Assembly: GCF_042434915.1 (NCBI RefSeq) | Contig: NZ_CP170198.1 | Span: forward strand, 992,001 to 1,056,000 | Direction: 5' to 3' | Origin: Aquimarina sp042434915 | GTDB lineage: Bacteria; Bacteroidota; Bacteroidia; Flavobacteriales; Flavobacteriaceae | Length of the DNA: 64,000 bases | Part shown: positions 44,539 to 52,653 of the stretch, piece by piece | Position numbering within the stretch: the stretch's first letter is position 1 | Layout: every line of letters begins with the position of its first letter | Program-made: the position numbers and the translations under genes | The notes under the pieces: generated by a model | Told to the model about the DNA's origin: nothing | Seen by the model: only the letters and a program-made list of their open reading frames with translations | The model's database searches: none

Positions 44539-45585
44539 GTGAAAAAAGTAATCGCAGCGCTAGCTATTTTAAGTATTGGTTCTTGTGGAACCTCTCAAAG
44601 TTCAAAACAAGCTTCTTCTACACAAATTGTCGATGTAAGTTCTTATGCGAGTCGGATAACCGCAAAAGACCTTAAAAAGTATCTATATGTATTTGCGGGT
44701 GATGATTTTGAGGGTAGAGATACTGGAGAAGAGGGACAAAAGAAAGCAGCTAATTATTTAAGAACACAGTATCGTAAAATGAACATTCCTGCTCCAAAAG
44801 GGGTTGAGAATTATTATCAAACGATTCCAAAAAGTTTTTTTAGAGGTGATATACAAGCTTCAGAAAATGTTTTAGCGTTTATAGAGGGATCAGAAAAACC
44901 AGAAGAGATACTTGTACTGTCGGCTCACTATGATCATGTGGGCATAGATAGTAAAGGTGAAATATACAACGGTGCCGATGATGATGGATCCGGTACGGTC
45001 AGCCTTTTAGAAATCGCAGAAGCATTTAAGAAATTAAAGGATGATGGTCATGGACCAAAACGTTCTATCTTATTCTTGCATGTTACAGGTGAAGAAAAAG
45101 GACTGTATGGATCCAAATACTATACAGAGAATCCTGTTTTTCCTTTGGCAAATACGATAGCTAATCTTAATATCGATATGGTAGGGCGTATTGATAAAGA
45201 TCATCAAGGTGAAGATAAAGAGAATTATATTTACCTTATCGGAAGTGATCGTTTGAGTACAGAGCTTCATGAAATAAGTGAAAATGCAAATGCGACCTAT
45301 ACAAATCTGAATCTAGACTATACCTATAACGCACCGAATGATCCAAATCGTTTTTATTACAGAAGTGACCATTATAATTTTGCCAAAAATGGGGTGCCGA
45401 TTATTTTTTACTTTAATGGAGTTCATGAAGATTATCACAAGCCTACCGACACTCCGGATAAAATAGTATATGACCTTATGGCAAAACGCGCACAGCTCGT
45501 TTTTTATACAGCTTATGAACTTGTAAATCGTGAGCAACGAATTGTTGTTGACGGAGAAGTTGAAGAAAAAGAGAAAAGCGAGTAA
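44539..45585 (+). CDS. M28-family metallopeptidase lipoprotein
   Basis: A 348-residue protein with a GTG start giving MKKVIAALAILSIGSCGTSQ, a lipobox with Cys16. The M28 zinc site is complete: LSAHYDHVGID (His), NGADDDGSGTVSLLE (Asp), LHVTGEEKGLYGS (Glu pair), LNIDMVGRID (Asp) and YRSDHYNFA (His). M28 aminopeptidases release N-terminal residues from peptides; here it is anchored at the envelope. It is a single gene with a terminator shared with the tRNA-His gene opposite. Confidence 0.92.
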   Translation: MKKVIAALAILSIGSCGTSQSSKQASSTQIVDVSSYASRITAKDLKKYLYVFAGDDFEGRDTGEEGQKKAANYLRTQYRKMNIPAPKGVENYYQTIPKSFFRGDIQASENVLAFIEGSEKPEEILVLSAHYDHVGIDSKGEIYNGADDDGSGTVSLLEIAEAFKKLKDDGHGPKRSILFLHVTGEEKGLYGSKYYTENPVFPLANTIANLNIDMVGRIDKDHQGEDKENYIYLIGSDRLSTELHEISENANATYTNLNLDYTYNAPNDPNRFYYRSDHYNFAKNGVPIIFYFNGVHEDYHKPTDTPDKIVYDLMAKRAQLVFYTAYELVNREQRIVVDGEVEEKEKSE

Positions 45586-45614
45586 TATTTTCGAAATATA
45601 ATAGTAATCAAACA

Positions 45615-45646
45615 AAAAAAGACCTTGCAAAAGCAAGGTCTTTTTT
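45615..45646. terminator. Bidirectional terminator
   Basis: AAAAAAGACCTTGC-AAAA-GCAAGGTCTTTTTT: a G+C-rich 8-bp stem with A-run on one side and T-run on the other, so it can stop transcription from both directions, between the peptidase gene and the tRNA-His gene. Confidence 0.85.
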
Positions 45647-45650
45647 ACTA

Positions 45651-45728
45651 TGGGGTGGAAGACGGGACTCGAACCCGCGACCCTTGGTACCACAAACCAA
45701 TGCTCTAACCAACTGAGCTACAACCACC
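45651..45728 (-). tRNA. tRNA-His (GUG)
   Basis: On the minus strand: extra 5' G (45728) opposite discriminator C, acceptor GTGGTTG, D-arm GCTCAGTTGGTTAGAGC, anticodon loop TTGTGGT with anticodon GTG, T-arm GCGGGTTCGAGTCCCGT and an encoded CCA. As read, acceptor positions 5 and 6 face T-T (GTGGTTG against CTTCCAC), an unusual pair of mismatches. Confidence 0.93.
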
Positions 45729-45786
45729 ATTTAAATTCGGATGCAAAAATAAGTCATTTCAACCATTCTGCAAACTTTTTTTTCAA

Positions 45787-46503
45787 TTAAATTAGATCAA
45801 AAACAGAATCCACTGCAGCATAGCGTTCTACGGTAAATCCTTCGGCATGGGATACACCTATGATACGTCCTAAATCTGCCGATCTATAAGTAATACTGTC
45901 CAAAAAATTGTTGCTGGATATAGGAGTACTAGGTTCTTTACTGTTTTTATCATAAAATTGGGAAGCATAAGCCATAACACTTTTTAATTTTATATCCATA
46001 AATCCTGTGATATCAACAACGATATCTGGAGTTGTCGATTTCCATTGAATATAATGTAAAACTAAACGTGGTCTCCAAGGTTCTTGCAATCCATGTTGAT
46101 CAAAGGTCTCTATTTTACGAAGCCCTGATAAAAAACATGCGTCACTCACTAATTGACTACCTTTACCATGATCGATATGTCGGTCGTCAATAGCATTACA
46201 TAATACAATATCTGGTTTGTATTTACGAATCTTTTCTATAACCTTAAGTTGATGATTCTTGTCGTTGACAAAAAAACCATCATTAAAACTTAAATTTTCT
46301 CTTACCGAAACGCCTAAAATCTCAGCAGCCTTTGAAGCTTCGTTAGCTCTTATTTCTTTACTACCCCTGGTACCCAATTCACCTTGGGTTAGGTCTAGAA
46401 TACCAGCTATTTTTCCTTTTCTAATTTCTTTGGCAAGAGTGCCAGAACAGCTTAACTCAACATCATCGGGATGAGCACCTACTGCTAATATGTCTAATTT
46501 CAT
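45787..46503 (-). CDS. bshB1: Bacillithiol biosynthesis deacetylase BshB1
   Basis: A 238-residue LmbE-family enzyme with DILAVGAHPDDVELSCSGTL (the AHPDD zinc site) and LCNAIDDRHIDHGKGSQLV. The full 'GQGELGTRG'-like segment (DLTQGELGTRGSKEIRANEA) is the BshB1 type. It deacetylates GlcNAc-malate to GlcN-malate, the second step of bacillithiol synthesis, in the cytosol. The neighbouring trans-sulfuration enzyme supports a role in thiol metabolism. TATCTTTG, a possible -7 element, lies about 15 bases before the start. Confidence 0.92.
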   Translation of the reverse strand: MKLDILAVGAHPDDVELSCSGTLAKEIRKGKIAGILDLTQGELGTRGSKEIRANEASKAAEILGVSVRENLSFNDGFFVNDKNHQLKVIEKIRKYKPDIVLCNAIDDRHIDHGKGSQLVSDACFLSGLRKIETFDQHGLQEPWRPRLVLHYIQWKSTTPDIVVDITGFMDIKLKSVMAYASQFYDKNSKEPSTPISSNNFLDSITYRSADLGRIIGVSHAEGFTVERYAAVDSVFDLI

Positions 46504-46572
46504 GACTAAGTTTTTATCAAAGATACTATTTAAACAAGGCTCTTGTTGAAAGTCTTGATACCCTTGATTAGG

Positions 46573-47736
46573 TTATGCGTACTGTTTTTTTATCGCTTGT
46601 AATGCGGTACTGATATCTTGTTTCAAATCCTCGGGTTCTTCGATACCTACGCTAAATCTTAAGAGACCATCATTGATACCTTGATCGGCTCTTTCTTGTT
46701 CTGATAAAAGTGCATGAGAGGTTAATGTAGGGGATAAGATAGTGCTTTCTACTCCTGCTAAGCTCATCGAACTTTTAATAAGACCTAGTTGTTTTTGAAA
46801 TTCACTAGCATCCAAGCCTTTTTTTAGCTCAAAAGATACCATACCTCCAAATCCTCGCATCTGTTTTTTTGCAATAGCGTGGTTTGGATGAGAAGGAAGC
46901 CCTGGATAATAAACTCTTTCAATAGCATCGTTTTGTGATAGCCATTCGGCTAATTCTTGAGCATTTTGATTTTGCTGTTTAACGCGTATGCCCAAGGTTT
47001 TAATACTACGCTCAAGCATCCAAACCGTAAAATCACTTAGGCTACCACCAAAATTCTTGGCAACTTGAAATATCGTATCCATATTTTTTTCTGAAGCTAC
47101 TACAGCTCCCGCAAGAATATCGCTATGGCCTCCTAAGTATTTTGTTGCAGAATGGATAACAATATCGATACCCATGGTAATTGGATTTTGATTTACCGGT
47201 GAGGCAAAGGTATTGTCTATTACAGTAATTAGGTTATGAGCTTTACCAACTTTGGCGATTGCTTCAATATCAATAATAGAGAGTAAAGGATTTGAAGGCG
47301 TTTCAATATAGAGTACTTTGGTGTTTTTCGTAATTGCATTGGTAACATTTTCGGCATTTGTTTCATCCAAATACGTATACGCTATACCATGTTTGTCAAA
47401 CTCTTCATTGACAAGGTTAGCGGTTCCTCCATAAATATTACGTTGTAAAATTATATGATCACCCTGTTTTAGAAAAGCAAATAGGGTAGTGCTAACCGCT
47501 GCCATACCGCTCCCAAAGATCAATGCGGCTTCTCCATGTTCAAGTTTGGCAATTTTTTTGCAAAGAGCTTCTTGATTGGGAGTATTAAAGTACCTTGGAT
47601 ATCTTTTTACATCAACCTCGTCAAAAGCGTATGAGGTGGATAGATATATAGGAGAAATAGCACCTTTGAATTGTTTATCTTCAATTTCGCCGTAATGCGT
47701 ACACACGGTATTAAAGCCCATATTTTTTGATTTCAT
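46573..47736 (-). CDS. Trans-sulfuration family PLP enzyme (cystathionine gamma-synthase / gamma-lyase type)
   Basis: A 387-residue Cys/Met metabolism PLP enzyme. Motifs include YPRYFNTPNQEALCKKIAKL, IFGSGMAAVSTTLFAFLKQG, TPSNPLL and the PLP lysine in SATKYLGGHSD, and the C-terminal SLAGVESTILSP with LLRFSVGIEEPEDL. These catalyse gamma-replacement or gamma-elimination on homoserine or cystathionine; sequence alone does not tell synthase from lyase. Same strand as bshB1 and 69 bases upstream, so they may share a transcript. Confidence 0.88.
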   Translation of the reverse strand: MKSKNMGFNTVCTHYGEIEDKQFKGAISPIYLSTSYAFDEVDVKRYPRYFNTPNQEALCKKIAKLEHGEAALIFGSGMAAVSTTLFAFLKQGDHIILQRNIYGGTANLVNEEFDKHGIAYTYLDETNAENVTNAITKNTKVLYIETPSNPLLSIIDIEAIAKVGKAHNLITVIDNTFASPVNQNPITMGIDIVIHSATKYLGGHSDILAGAVVASEKNMDTIFQVAKNFGGSLSDFTVWMLERSIKTLGIRVKQQNQNAQELAEWLSQNDAIERVYYPGLPSHPNHAIAKKQMRGFGGMVSFELKKGLDASEFQKQLGLIKSSMSLAGVESTILSPTLTSHALLSEQERADQGINDGLLRFSVGIEEPEDLKQDISTALQAIKKQYA

Positions 47737-47845
47737 AGTGATCTTTTAAATTTAAAATCTAAAATACTACATCACGATGAGAAATCTAGACAATTGATAG
47801 TGAATTCTTACGAGGTTTTTTAGTTTGATGAAAAGCTGTTGCCAA

Positions 47846-50080
47846 TTATATGCTTTTAACTTTTGAAATATTTTTCATTATGGTTTGAAAAAACTGCTGT
47901 GTATCATAGGGTTTAACAATAACATCATTCATACCTACAGATAAGGCCTGTTGTCTAACTTCGCGTTCTTCGACAGCAGTAAGAGCGATGATTGGAATGG
48001 TAGAGTTGAAGGTTCGTATAACTTTGGTTGCTTCGAGACCATCTAATTCTGGCATATTAATATCCATTAACACAAGATCATATTCTCCCTTTTTTAGCAT
48101 AGAAATAGCATCAATACCATTACTAGCTACATCACAGGTATAGCCTTTTTTCTTTAAAATATTTTGAGTTACAATTTGATTTATTCTATTGTCGTCAACG
48201 ATCAAAATGTTGAAGTTGGTAGTTCCCACACTTAGATTAGCTCTGGTAGAGGCAGATATTTGTTCACTTTTGATTGCCTTTTTATAGCGTAAATCAAAAT
48301 GAAATTTGGAGCCTAAGCCCTCTACACTTTCTACATATATTTCGCTTTGATGTAACTGAATCAATTTACGTACAATGGCTAATCCTAAACCTGTACCTTC
48401 GTATTCTTGATTTTGATTTTTGACTTGTGCAAAATTTTCAAAAATCGATTTTTGTTTGTTATCGGGAATCCCTATACCATCGTCTTTGACTATAAAACGT
48501 AATACATAATGTTTATCATCTTGCTCCATACACACTACTGAAACCCATATATTTCCATCCACAGTAAATTTTAAGGCATTACCAATAAGATTGATGAGTA
48601 CTTGAGAAAGTCTAACAGAGTCACCTATGAGAGTAGTGGTAATTTTAGGGTCAATATTGATATGAACTGTATTTCTATTACTTTTTTGTTTAGTTCTAAG
48701 TGAGTTTGTTATGCCTTCGATTAGGGAGCGCAGATCAAATGTAACCTCTTCTAAGGTAACTTCGTTAGTTTCAATTTTGCTCAATTGCAGTACGTCGTTT
48801 ATAAGCGCTAACAGATAATCTCCAGAAAATTTTAAAGACTCGAGATATTCGTTCTTTTTCTTTTCATCGGGATTTTCCATTAAAAGAGAAGTTAAGCCAA
48901 TCACTCCATAGAGTGGCGTTCTTAACTCGTGACTTACGGTAGATATAAATTGCGATTTGAGTGTTGAAACTTGCTCGGCAGTTTCTTTTGCACTTTTAAG
49001 CTCTTTGTTTTTCTCTATTAGATCACGATTAAGCTTTTTCTTTTGAAAATTATTTCTGTTAGAACTAATCAAGAAAGCCAGTGATATTAAAATGAGTACA
49101 ACTCCCAAGAAAATACTCATTTGCCATTTTACAATTTGAATTTCCCTCTCTGCTTTATCAAATTCTGCTTGCTTTATTTTGGCTTGATATTGATCAACTT
49201 CATATTTGATGTTTGCACGCTGTAATTCAATTAAGTTTTTGATATCAATAGCTCGTAATTTACTTCTATAATATTCTTCATTATAATTAATAGCACGTTT
49301 AAAATCCTCTTGTGCATAGTGTAATGCAGATTTTGATTTATAGAGAATAGCTAATTCTTCGTAAAAAGTAGATTGCGTTTGATTGGAGATCGTTTCTTTA
49401 TTAATTTCTAATAAAGCATACGATATTGCCTCTTCAATATGTTCTTCGGCACGGTCATAGCGTTCTAGATGTAAAAAATACCGACCAAGTAAGCTATTGA
49501 GTTTTGTTTTATCCAAATTGGAGGTACTCTCATTGACCAATTTTCTAGCAGGCGATAGGTTAAAATAAGCTTCAGAATAGTTGCCCTTAGAAATATAAAA
49601 AGAACCCAAATTAAGTAGCGGGCGAATCATTCTTACAGTATCCTCTAATCGTATGGCTAATTTGTATGACTTGTCATAATATTCGATACCTTTTTTAATA
49701 GTAAATTCATGTCTAACATATAAGTTAGCCAAACTATTATAGATATCAATTTCTAAAATTTTATTTTTTGAAATTTGAGAAAATGTCAAAGCCTTTACAT
49801 AATTGCGAATTGCTTTTTGATCATCTCCATTAATCTCATAATTTTTACCAATAATTTGATAAATATGAGCCTTACTTTGAGAGTCGTCATTATACAACGC
49901 ATTTTGTAGGGCAGTCTTGGCAAGTTCCAAGGACTCCTCATATTTATATTGATCTTGTAGTTCTTCGGCTCTTTGTATATACCTTTGGACGCTATCAGAA
50001 TTGAGAGTAGCTTGTGGGGTAACGTATTGAGTAGAACATAAGATAATAAATAAACTTATATGCTTTTTAAGGATAGCCAA
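47846..50080 (-). CDS. TPR-containing hybrid sensor histidine kinase/response regulator
   Basis: A 744-residue protein. It has a signal-like start, N-terminal TPRs (about 30-290, e.g. AKIHQIIGKNY-like repeats), one membrane helix (about 320-340, IFLGVVLILISLAFLI) and a coiled linker. The HisKA is FISTVSHELRTPLYGVIGL with the phospho-His in SHELRTP, followed by a HATPase (LIGNALKFT, DDGIGIPDNKQ, GTGLGLAIV). The receiver domain (about 625-740) has ILIVDDNRINQIV, VLMDINMPELDG and TAVEER, KPYD. It is a stand-alone hybrid kinase without a nearby regulator; the signal is unknown. Confidence 0.92.
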   Translation of the reverse strand: MAILKKHISLFIILCSTQYVTPQATLNSDSVQRYIQRAEELQDQYKYEESLELAKTALQNALYNDDSQSKAHIYQIIGKNYEINGDDQKAIRNYVKALTFSQISKNKILEIDIYNSLANLYVRHEFTIKKGIEYYDKSYKLAIRLEDTVRMIRPLLNLGSFYISKGNYSEAYFNLSPARKLVNESTSNLDKTKLNSLLGRYFLHLERYDRAEEHIEEAISYALLEINKETISNQTQSTFYEELAILYKSKSALHYAQEDFKRAINYNEEYYRSKLRAIDIKNLIELQRANIKYEVDQYQAKIKQAEFDKAEREIQIVKWQMSIFLGVVLILISLAFLISSNRNNFQKKKLNRDLIEKNKELKSAKETAEQVSTLKSQFISTVSHELRTPLYGVIGLTSLLMENPDEKKKNEYLESLKFSGDYLLALINDVLQLSKIETNEVTLEEVTFDLRSLIEGITNSLRTKQKSNRNTVHINIDPKITTTLIGDSVRLSQVLINLIGNALKFTVDGNIWVSVVCMEQDDKHYVLRFIVKDDGIGIPDNKQKSIFENFAQVKNQNQEYEGTGLGLAIVRKLIQLHQSEIYVESVEGLGSKFHFDLRYKKAIKSEQISASTRANLSVGTTNFNILIVDDNRINQIVTQNILKKKGYTCDVASNGIDAISMLKKGEYDLVLMDINMPELDGLEATKVIRTFNSTIPIIALTAVEEREVRQQALSVGMNDVIVKPYDTQQFFQTIMKNISKVKSI

Positions 50081-50301
50081 ATAGTGGTTAAAAAGTTTCT
50101 AATAATTAACGAAAATACAAAAATTGTGGTTACCACGTAAAGTTTCAGTATTTTAACATTAATTTTATCCGTAATCTCGTTACGGTAAAACATTACTTTA
50201 ATGATTTTTGTTGCTTATTGATTTTTTAATTGTGATAACAAAAAACTATTATCAGATAAATAATAAAAATTAATCCTTTTATAAATCGGGATAACTAAAA
50301 C

Positions 50302-50309
50302 TATATTTG
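50302..50309 (+). promoter_or_regulatory. -7 element (TATATTTG) of the peroxiredoxin gene
   Basis: TATATTTG matches TANNTTTG and lies 38 bases before the start codon of the AhpC-like gene. No convincing TTG at the usual distance was found, so it is a moderate call. Confidence 0.5.
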
Positions 50310-50346
50310 CACCGAAATAATCGTTCAATAATAAAAAATAATAATT

Positions 50347-50985
50347 ATGACAATTGTAGGAAAAAAATTTCCAAATTTAGATGTTGATGCCATGAATGAT
50401 ATGGGAGATACTTTTAAATTAAATGTTTTGGAAGAAGCAAAAAATAATAATAAAAAAGTATTACTTTTTTGGTATCCAAAAGATTTCACTTTTGTTTGTC
50501 CAACAGAACTACACGCTTTTCAGGAAGCGATAAAAGAGTTTGAGAAAAGAAATACAATTGTAATTGGAGCATCTTGTGATACACCAGAAGTTCATTTTGC
50601 ATGGTTAAATACGTCAAAGGACAATGGCGGTATTGAAGGAGTTACTTATCCTATCTTGGCAGACTCAAACCGTAACTTAGCAAATGCATTAGGTATTTTA
50701 GATATTACCGACGAAAAATATAATGAAGAAACAGGTTTGGTTACTGTAGAAGGTGATAACGTTACTTATAGAGCAACATACCTTATTGATGAAGAGGGTA
50801 CTGTATTTCACGAAGGTATCAACCACATGCCGGTAGGTAGAAATGTGAACGAATTTATGAGACTCATTGATGCGTATACGCATGTACAGAAGAATGGTGA
50901 GGTTTGTCCAGCAAACTGGGAAGAAGGTAAAGAGGCTATGTCTGCAAATAGAGACGGAGTATCTTCATACTTAGCAACTCACTAA
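50347..50985 (+). CDS. Peroxiredoxin (2-Cys, AhpC type)
   Basis: A 212-residue protein. The peroxidatic Cys is in DFTFVCPTELHAF, the resolving Cys in NGEVCPANWEEG, and the family's GVTYPILADSNRNLANALGI and ATYLIDEEGTVFHEG are intact. It reduces peroxides with thiols from thioredoxin-type donors; a thioredoxin-family gene follows directly. A hairpin ATACCCC ... GGGGGTAT (51001-51030) between the two could be a weak attenuator. Confidence 0.95.
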   Translation: MTIVGKKFPNLDVDAMNDMGDTFKLNVLEEAKNNNKKVLLFWYPKDFTFVCPTELHAFQEAIKEFEKRNTIVIGASCDTPEVHFAWLNTSKDNGGIEGVTYPILADSNRNLANALGILDITDEKYNEETGLVTVEGDNVTYRATYLIDEEGTVFHEGINHMPVGRNVNEFMRLIDAYTHVQKNGEVCPANWEEGKEAMSANRDGVSSYLATH

Positions 50986-51047
50986 TTTTTTAAAAAAACT
51001 ATACCCCTGCATTTTTTTATGTGGGGGTATTAAACTAAAAGATCGTT

Positions 51048-51362
51048 ATGATACAAGAATTAAGTGAAGATAATTTAAGCAATATTATCAATGATAATGA
51101 TACTGTTATCGTACAGTACTCAGCTACTTGGTGTGGAAATTGTAGAATTATGAAGCCTAAATTTAAAAAATTAGCTTCAGAGATGACAGCTGCAACTTTT
51201 GTAATTGCAGATGCCGAAAAATTTCCAGAATCTAGAAAAATGGCAACGGTGGATAACTTACCTACATTTGCTGTTTTTAAAAATGGAAACTTCGTAAATC
51301 AAGCACAAACTAATAAATTTGACGTTTTAAAAGATTTAGTAAATGAAGTTACCAGTAATTAA
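51048..51362 (+). CDS. Thioredoxin family protein
   Basis: A 104-residue protein with the thioredoxin fold and the active site YSATWCGNCRIMKP (WCGNC in place of WCGPC), then LPTFAVFKNG with the cis-Pro. It is likely the reductant of the preceding peroxiredoxin. The next gene overlaps its end by 20 bases. Confidence 0.9.
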   Translation: MIQELSEDNLSNIINDNDTVIVQYSATWCGNCRIMKPKFKKLASEMTAATFVIADAEKFPESRKMATVDNLPTFAVFKNGNFVNQAQTNKFDVLKDLVNEVTSN

Positions 51363-51600
51363 GCACCTCACTAACTTTATTGAGGAGAACGATGAAGATT
51401 ATATTATTGAATCCATAGAAACGTTAGAAGCACTCACAGAGGTCCCTTCACTTAAAGACGCCGAACTAGACGTTATTGGAGAGCTCATTTCTAATATGTA
51501 CGGAGCGCTAGAGGTAGATAAAATGACCAAAGAGGGAATGAGTAAAAAAGAAGCGTTAAATTCTTTTATGAAGAGAGTCTTAGGAGCTATTGATTCATAG
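51343..51600 (+). CDS. Small conserved protein following thioredoxin (DUF6952 type)
   Basis: An 85-residue acidic protein: LPVIKHLTNFIEENDEDYII, then LKDAELDVIGELISNMYGAL and MTKEGMSKKEALNSFMKRVL. This size and the link to the peroxiredoxin-thioredoxin pair are typical of Flavobacteria; I recall it as a DUF6952 protein. Function unknown. A strong terminator (51606-51645) follows, so the three genes form one operon. Confidence 0.75.
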   Translation: MKLPVIKHLTNFIEENDEDYIIESIETLEALTEVPSLKDAELDVIGELISNMYGALEVDKMTKEGMSKKEALNSFMKRVLGAIDS

Positions 51601-51605
51601 CTTAT

Positions 51606-51645
51606 AATAACCTTCCTAATCTCAGGGAGGTTATTTATTTTTTAT
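51606..51645 (+). terminator. Intrinsic terminator of the peroxiredoxin operon
   Basis: AATAACCTTCC and GGGAGGTTATT pair (one wobble) around TAATCTCA, followed by TATTTTTTAT. Confidence 0.85.
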
Positions 51646-51709
51646 CGTTTTAGTCTATATACCACATAATCTTAGTAATTTTAGCCTTCAAATACTAAAG
51701 TTTATCAAG

Positions 51710-52210
51710 ATGGCGACAATAACATTACAAGGGAATAATTTACATACTGTTGGAGAACTTCCCAAAATAGGAGCACAAGCTCCAGATTTTAATTTAGTTA
51801 CAAAGGATTTATCTACCACTACATTGAACGATTTTAAGGGGTCTAATGTAATTCTTAATATTTTCCCTTCGGTTGATACAGGTATATGTGCAGCTTCAGT
51901 TCGTGAGTTTAATAAGCAAGCTACATCTTTATCAAATACCAAAGTGTTGTGTATTTCTCGAGATCTTCCCTTTGCACAAGAACGATTTTGTGGTGCCGAA
52001 GGAATAACAAATGTAATTAACCTCTCAGATTTTAGAACGGGAAAATTTGGGCAAGATTATCAAGTAGAAATGATTGATGGACCTTTACAAGGTTTACACT
52101 CACGAGCAATCGTAGTTTTGAACAAAGAAGGTGTAGTTACGTATACAGAACAGGTGCCAGAAATTGCGCAAGAACCCAATTATGAGGCTGCCTTAAGTGT
52201 CTTGAAATAG
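51710..52210 (+). CDS. tpx: Thiol peroxidase Tpx
   Basis: A 166-residue atypical 2-Cys peroxiredoxin. The peroxidatic Cys is in FPSVDTGICAASVREF and the resolving Cys in RFCGAEGI; ATITLQGNNLHTVGELPKIG at the start and DGPLQGLHSRAIVVL are the family pattern. It removes lipid and other hydroperoxides using thioredoxin. Confidence 0.93.
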   Translation: MATITLQGNNLHTVGELPKIGAQAPDFNLVTKDLSTTTLNDFKGSNVILNIFPSVDTGICAASVREFNKQATSLSNTKVLCISRDLPFAQERFCGAEGITNVINLSDFRTGKFGQDYQVEMIDGPLQGLHSRAIVVLNKEGVVTYTEQVPEIAQEPNYEAALSVLK

Positions 52211-52217
52211 TAACTTG

Positions 52218-52586
52218 ATGAGTAAAGCTTTTAAATTTTTATCAGGACGAATTCGGGGAGGAGGTTATGCGCTCAAAGGTGCCTTTTTACTTTTAAAAAC
52301 CGAAGCAAGTATTCAGGTCCAAATTACAATCGCTGTAATTATGACAATTTTGGGTATTTACTTTGATATATCCAGAGTGGATTGGATCTTACAAATATTT
52401 GCTATTGGTTTAGTGCTCAGTATCGAAGGTATCAATACGGCTATAGAAGCTATAGCAGATTTTATTCATCCTGATTTTCACAACAAAATTGGATTCATCA
52501 AAGATATTGCTGCTGGAGCAGTATTTTTTGCTGCTTTTGCTGCTTTTCTAATAGGTGTGATAATCTATATTCCGTATTTCAGCTAG
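52218..52586 (+). CDS. Diacylglycerol kinase family protein (DgkA-type)
   Basis: A 122-residue membrane protein with three helices: YALKGAFLLLKTEASIQVQI, then ITIAVIMTILGIYF, the catalytic helix LVLSIEGINTAIEAIADFIHP and the KDIAAGAVFFAAFAAF signature. DgkA-type kinases phosphorylate diacylglycerol or undecaprenol at the membrane. ATG at 52218 is preferred over the TTG one codon earlier. It starts eight bases after tpx. Confidence 0.9.
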   Translation: MSKAFKFLSGRIRGGGYALKGAFLLLKTEASIQVQITIAVIMTILGIYFDISRVDWILQIFAIGLVLSIEGINTAIEAIADFIHPDFHNKIGFIKDIAAGAVFFAAFAAFLIGVIIYIPYFS

Positions 52587-52653
52587 AAAATTTTTTAGGC
52601 ATTTCTGCGTTCCTATATAGATATTCGTACTTTTGCGAGCATATTTCCAAATA

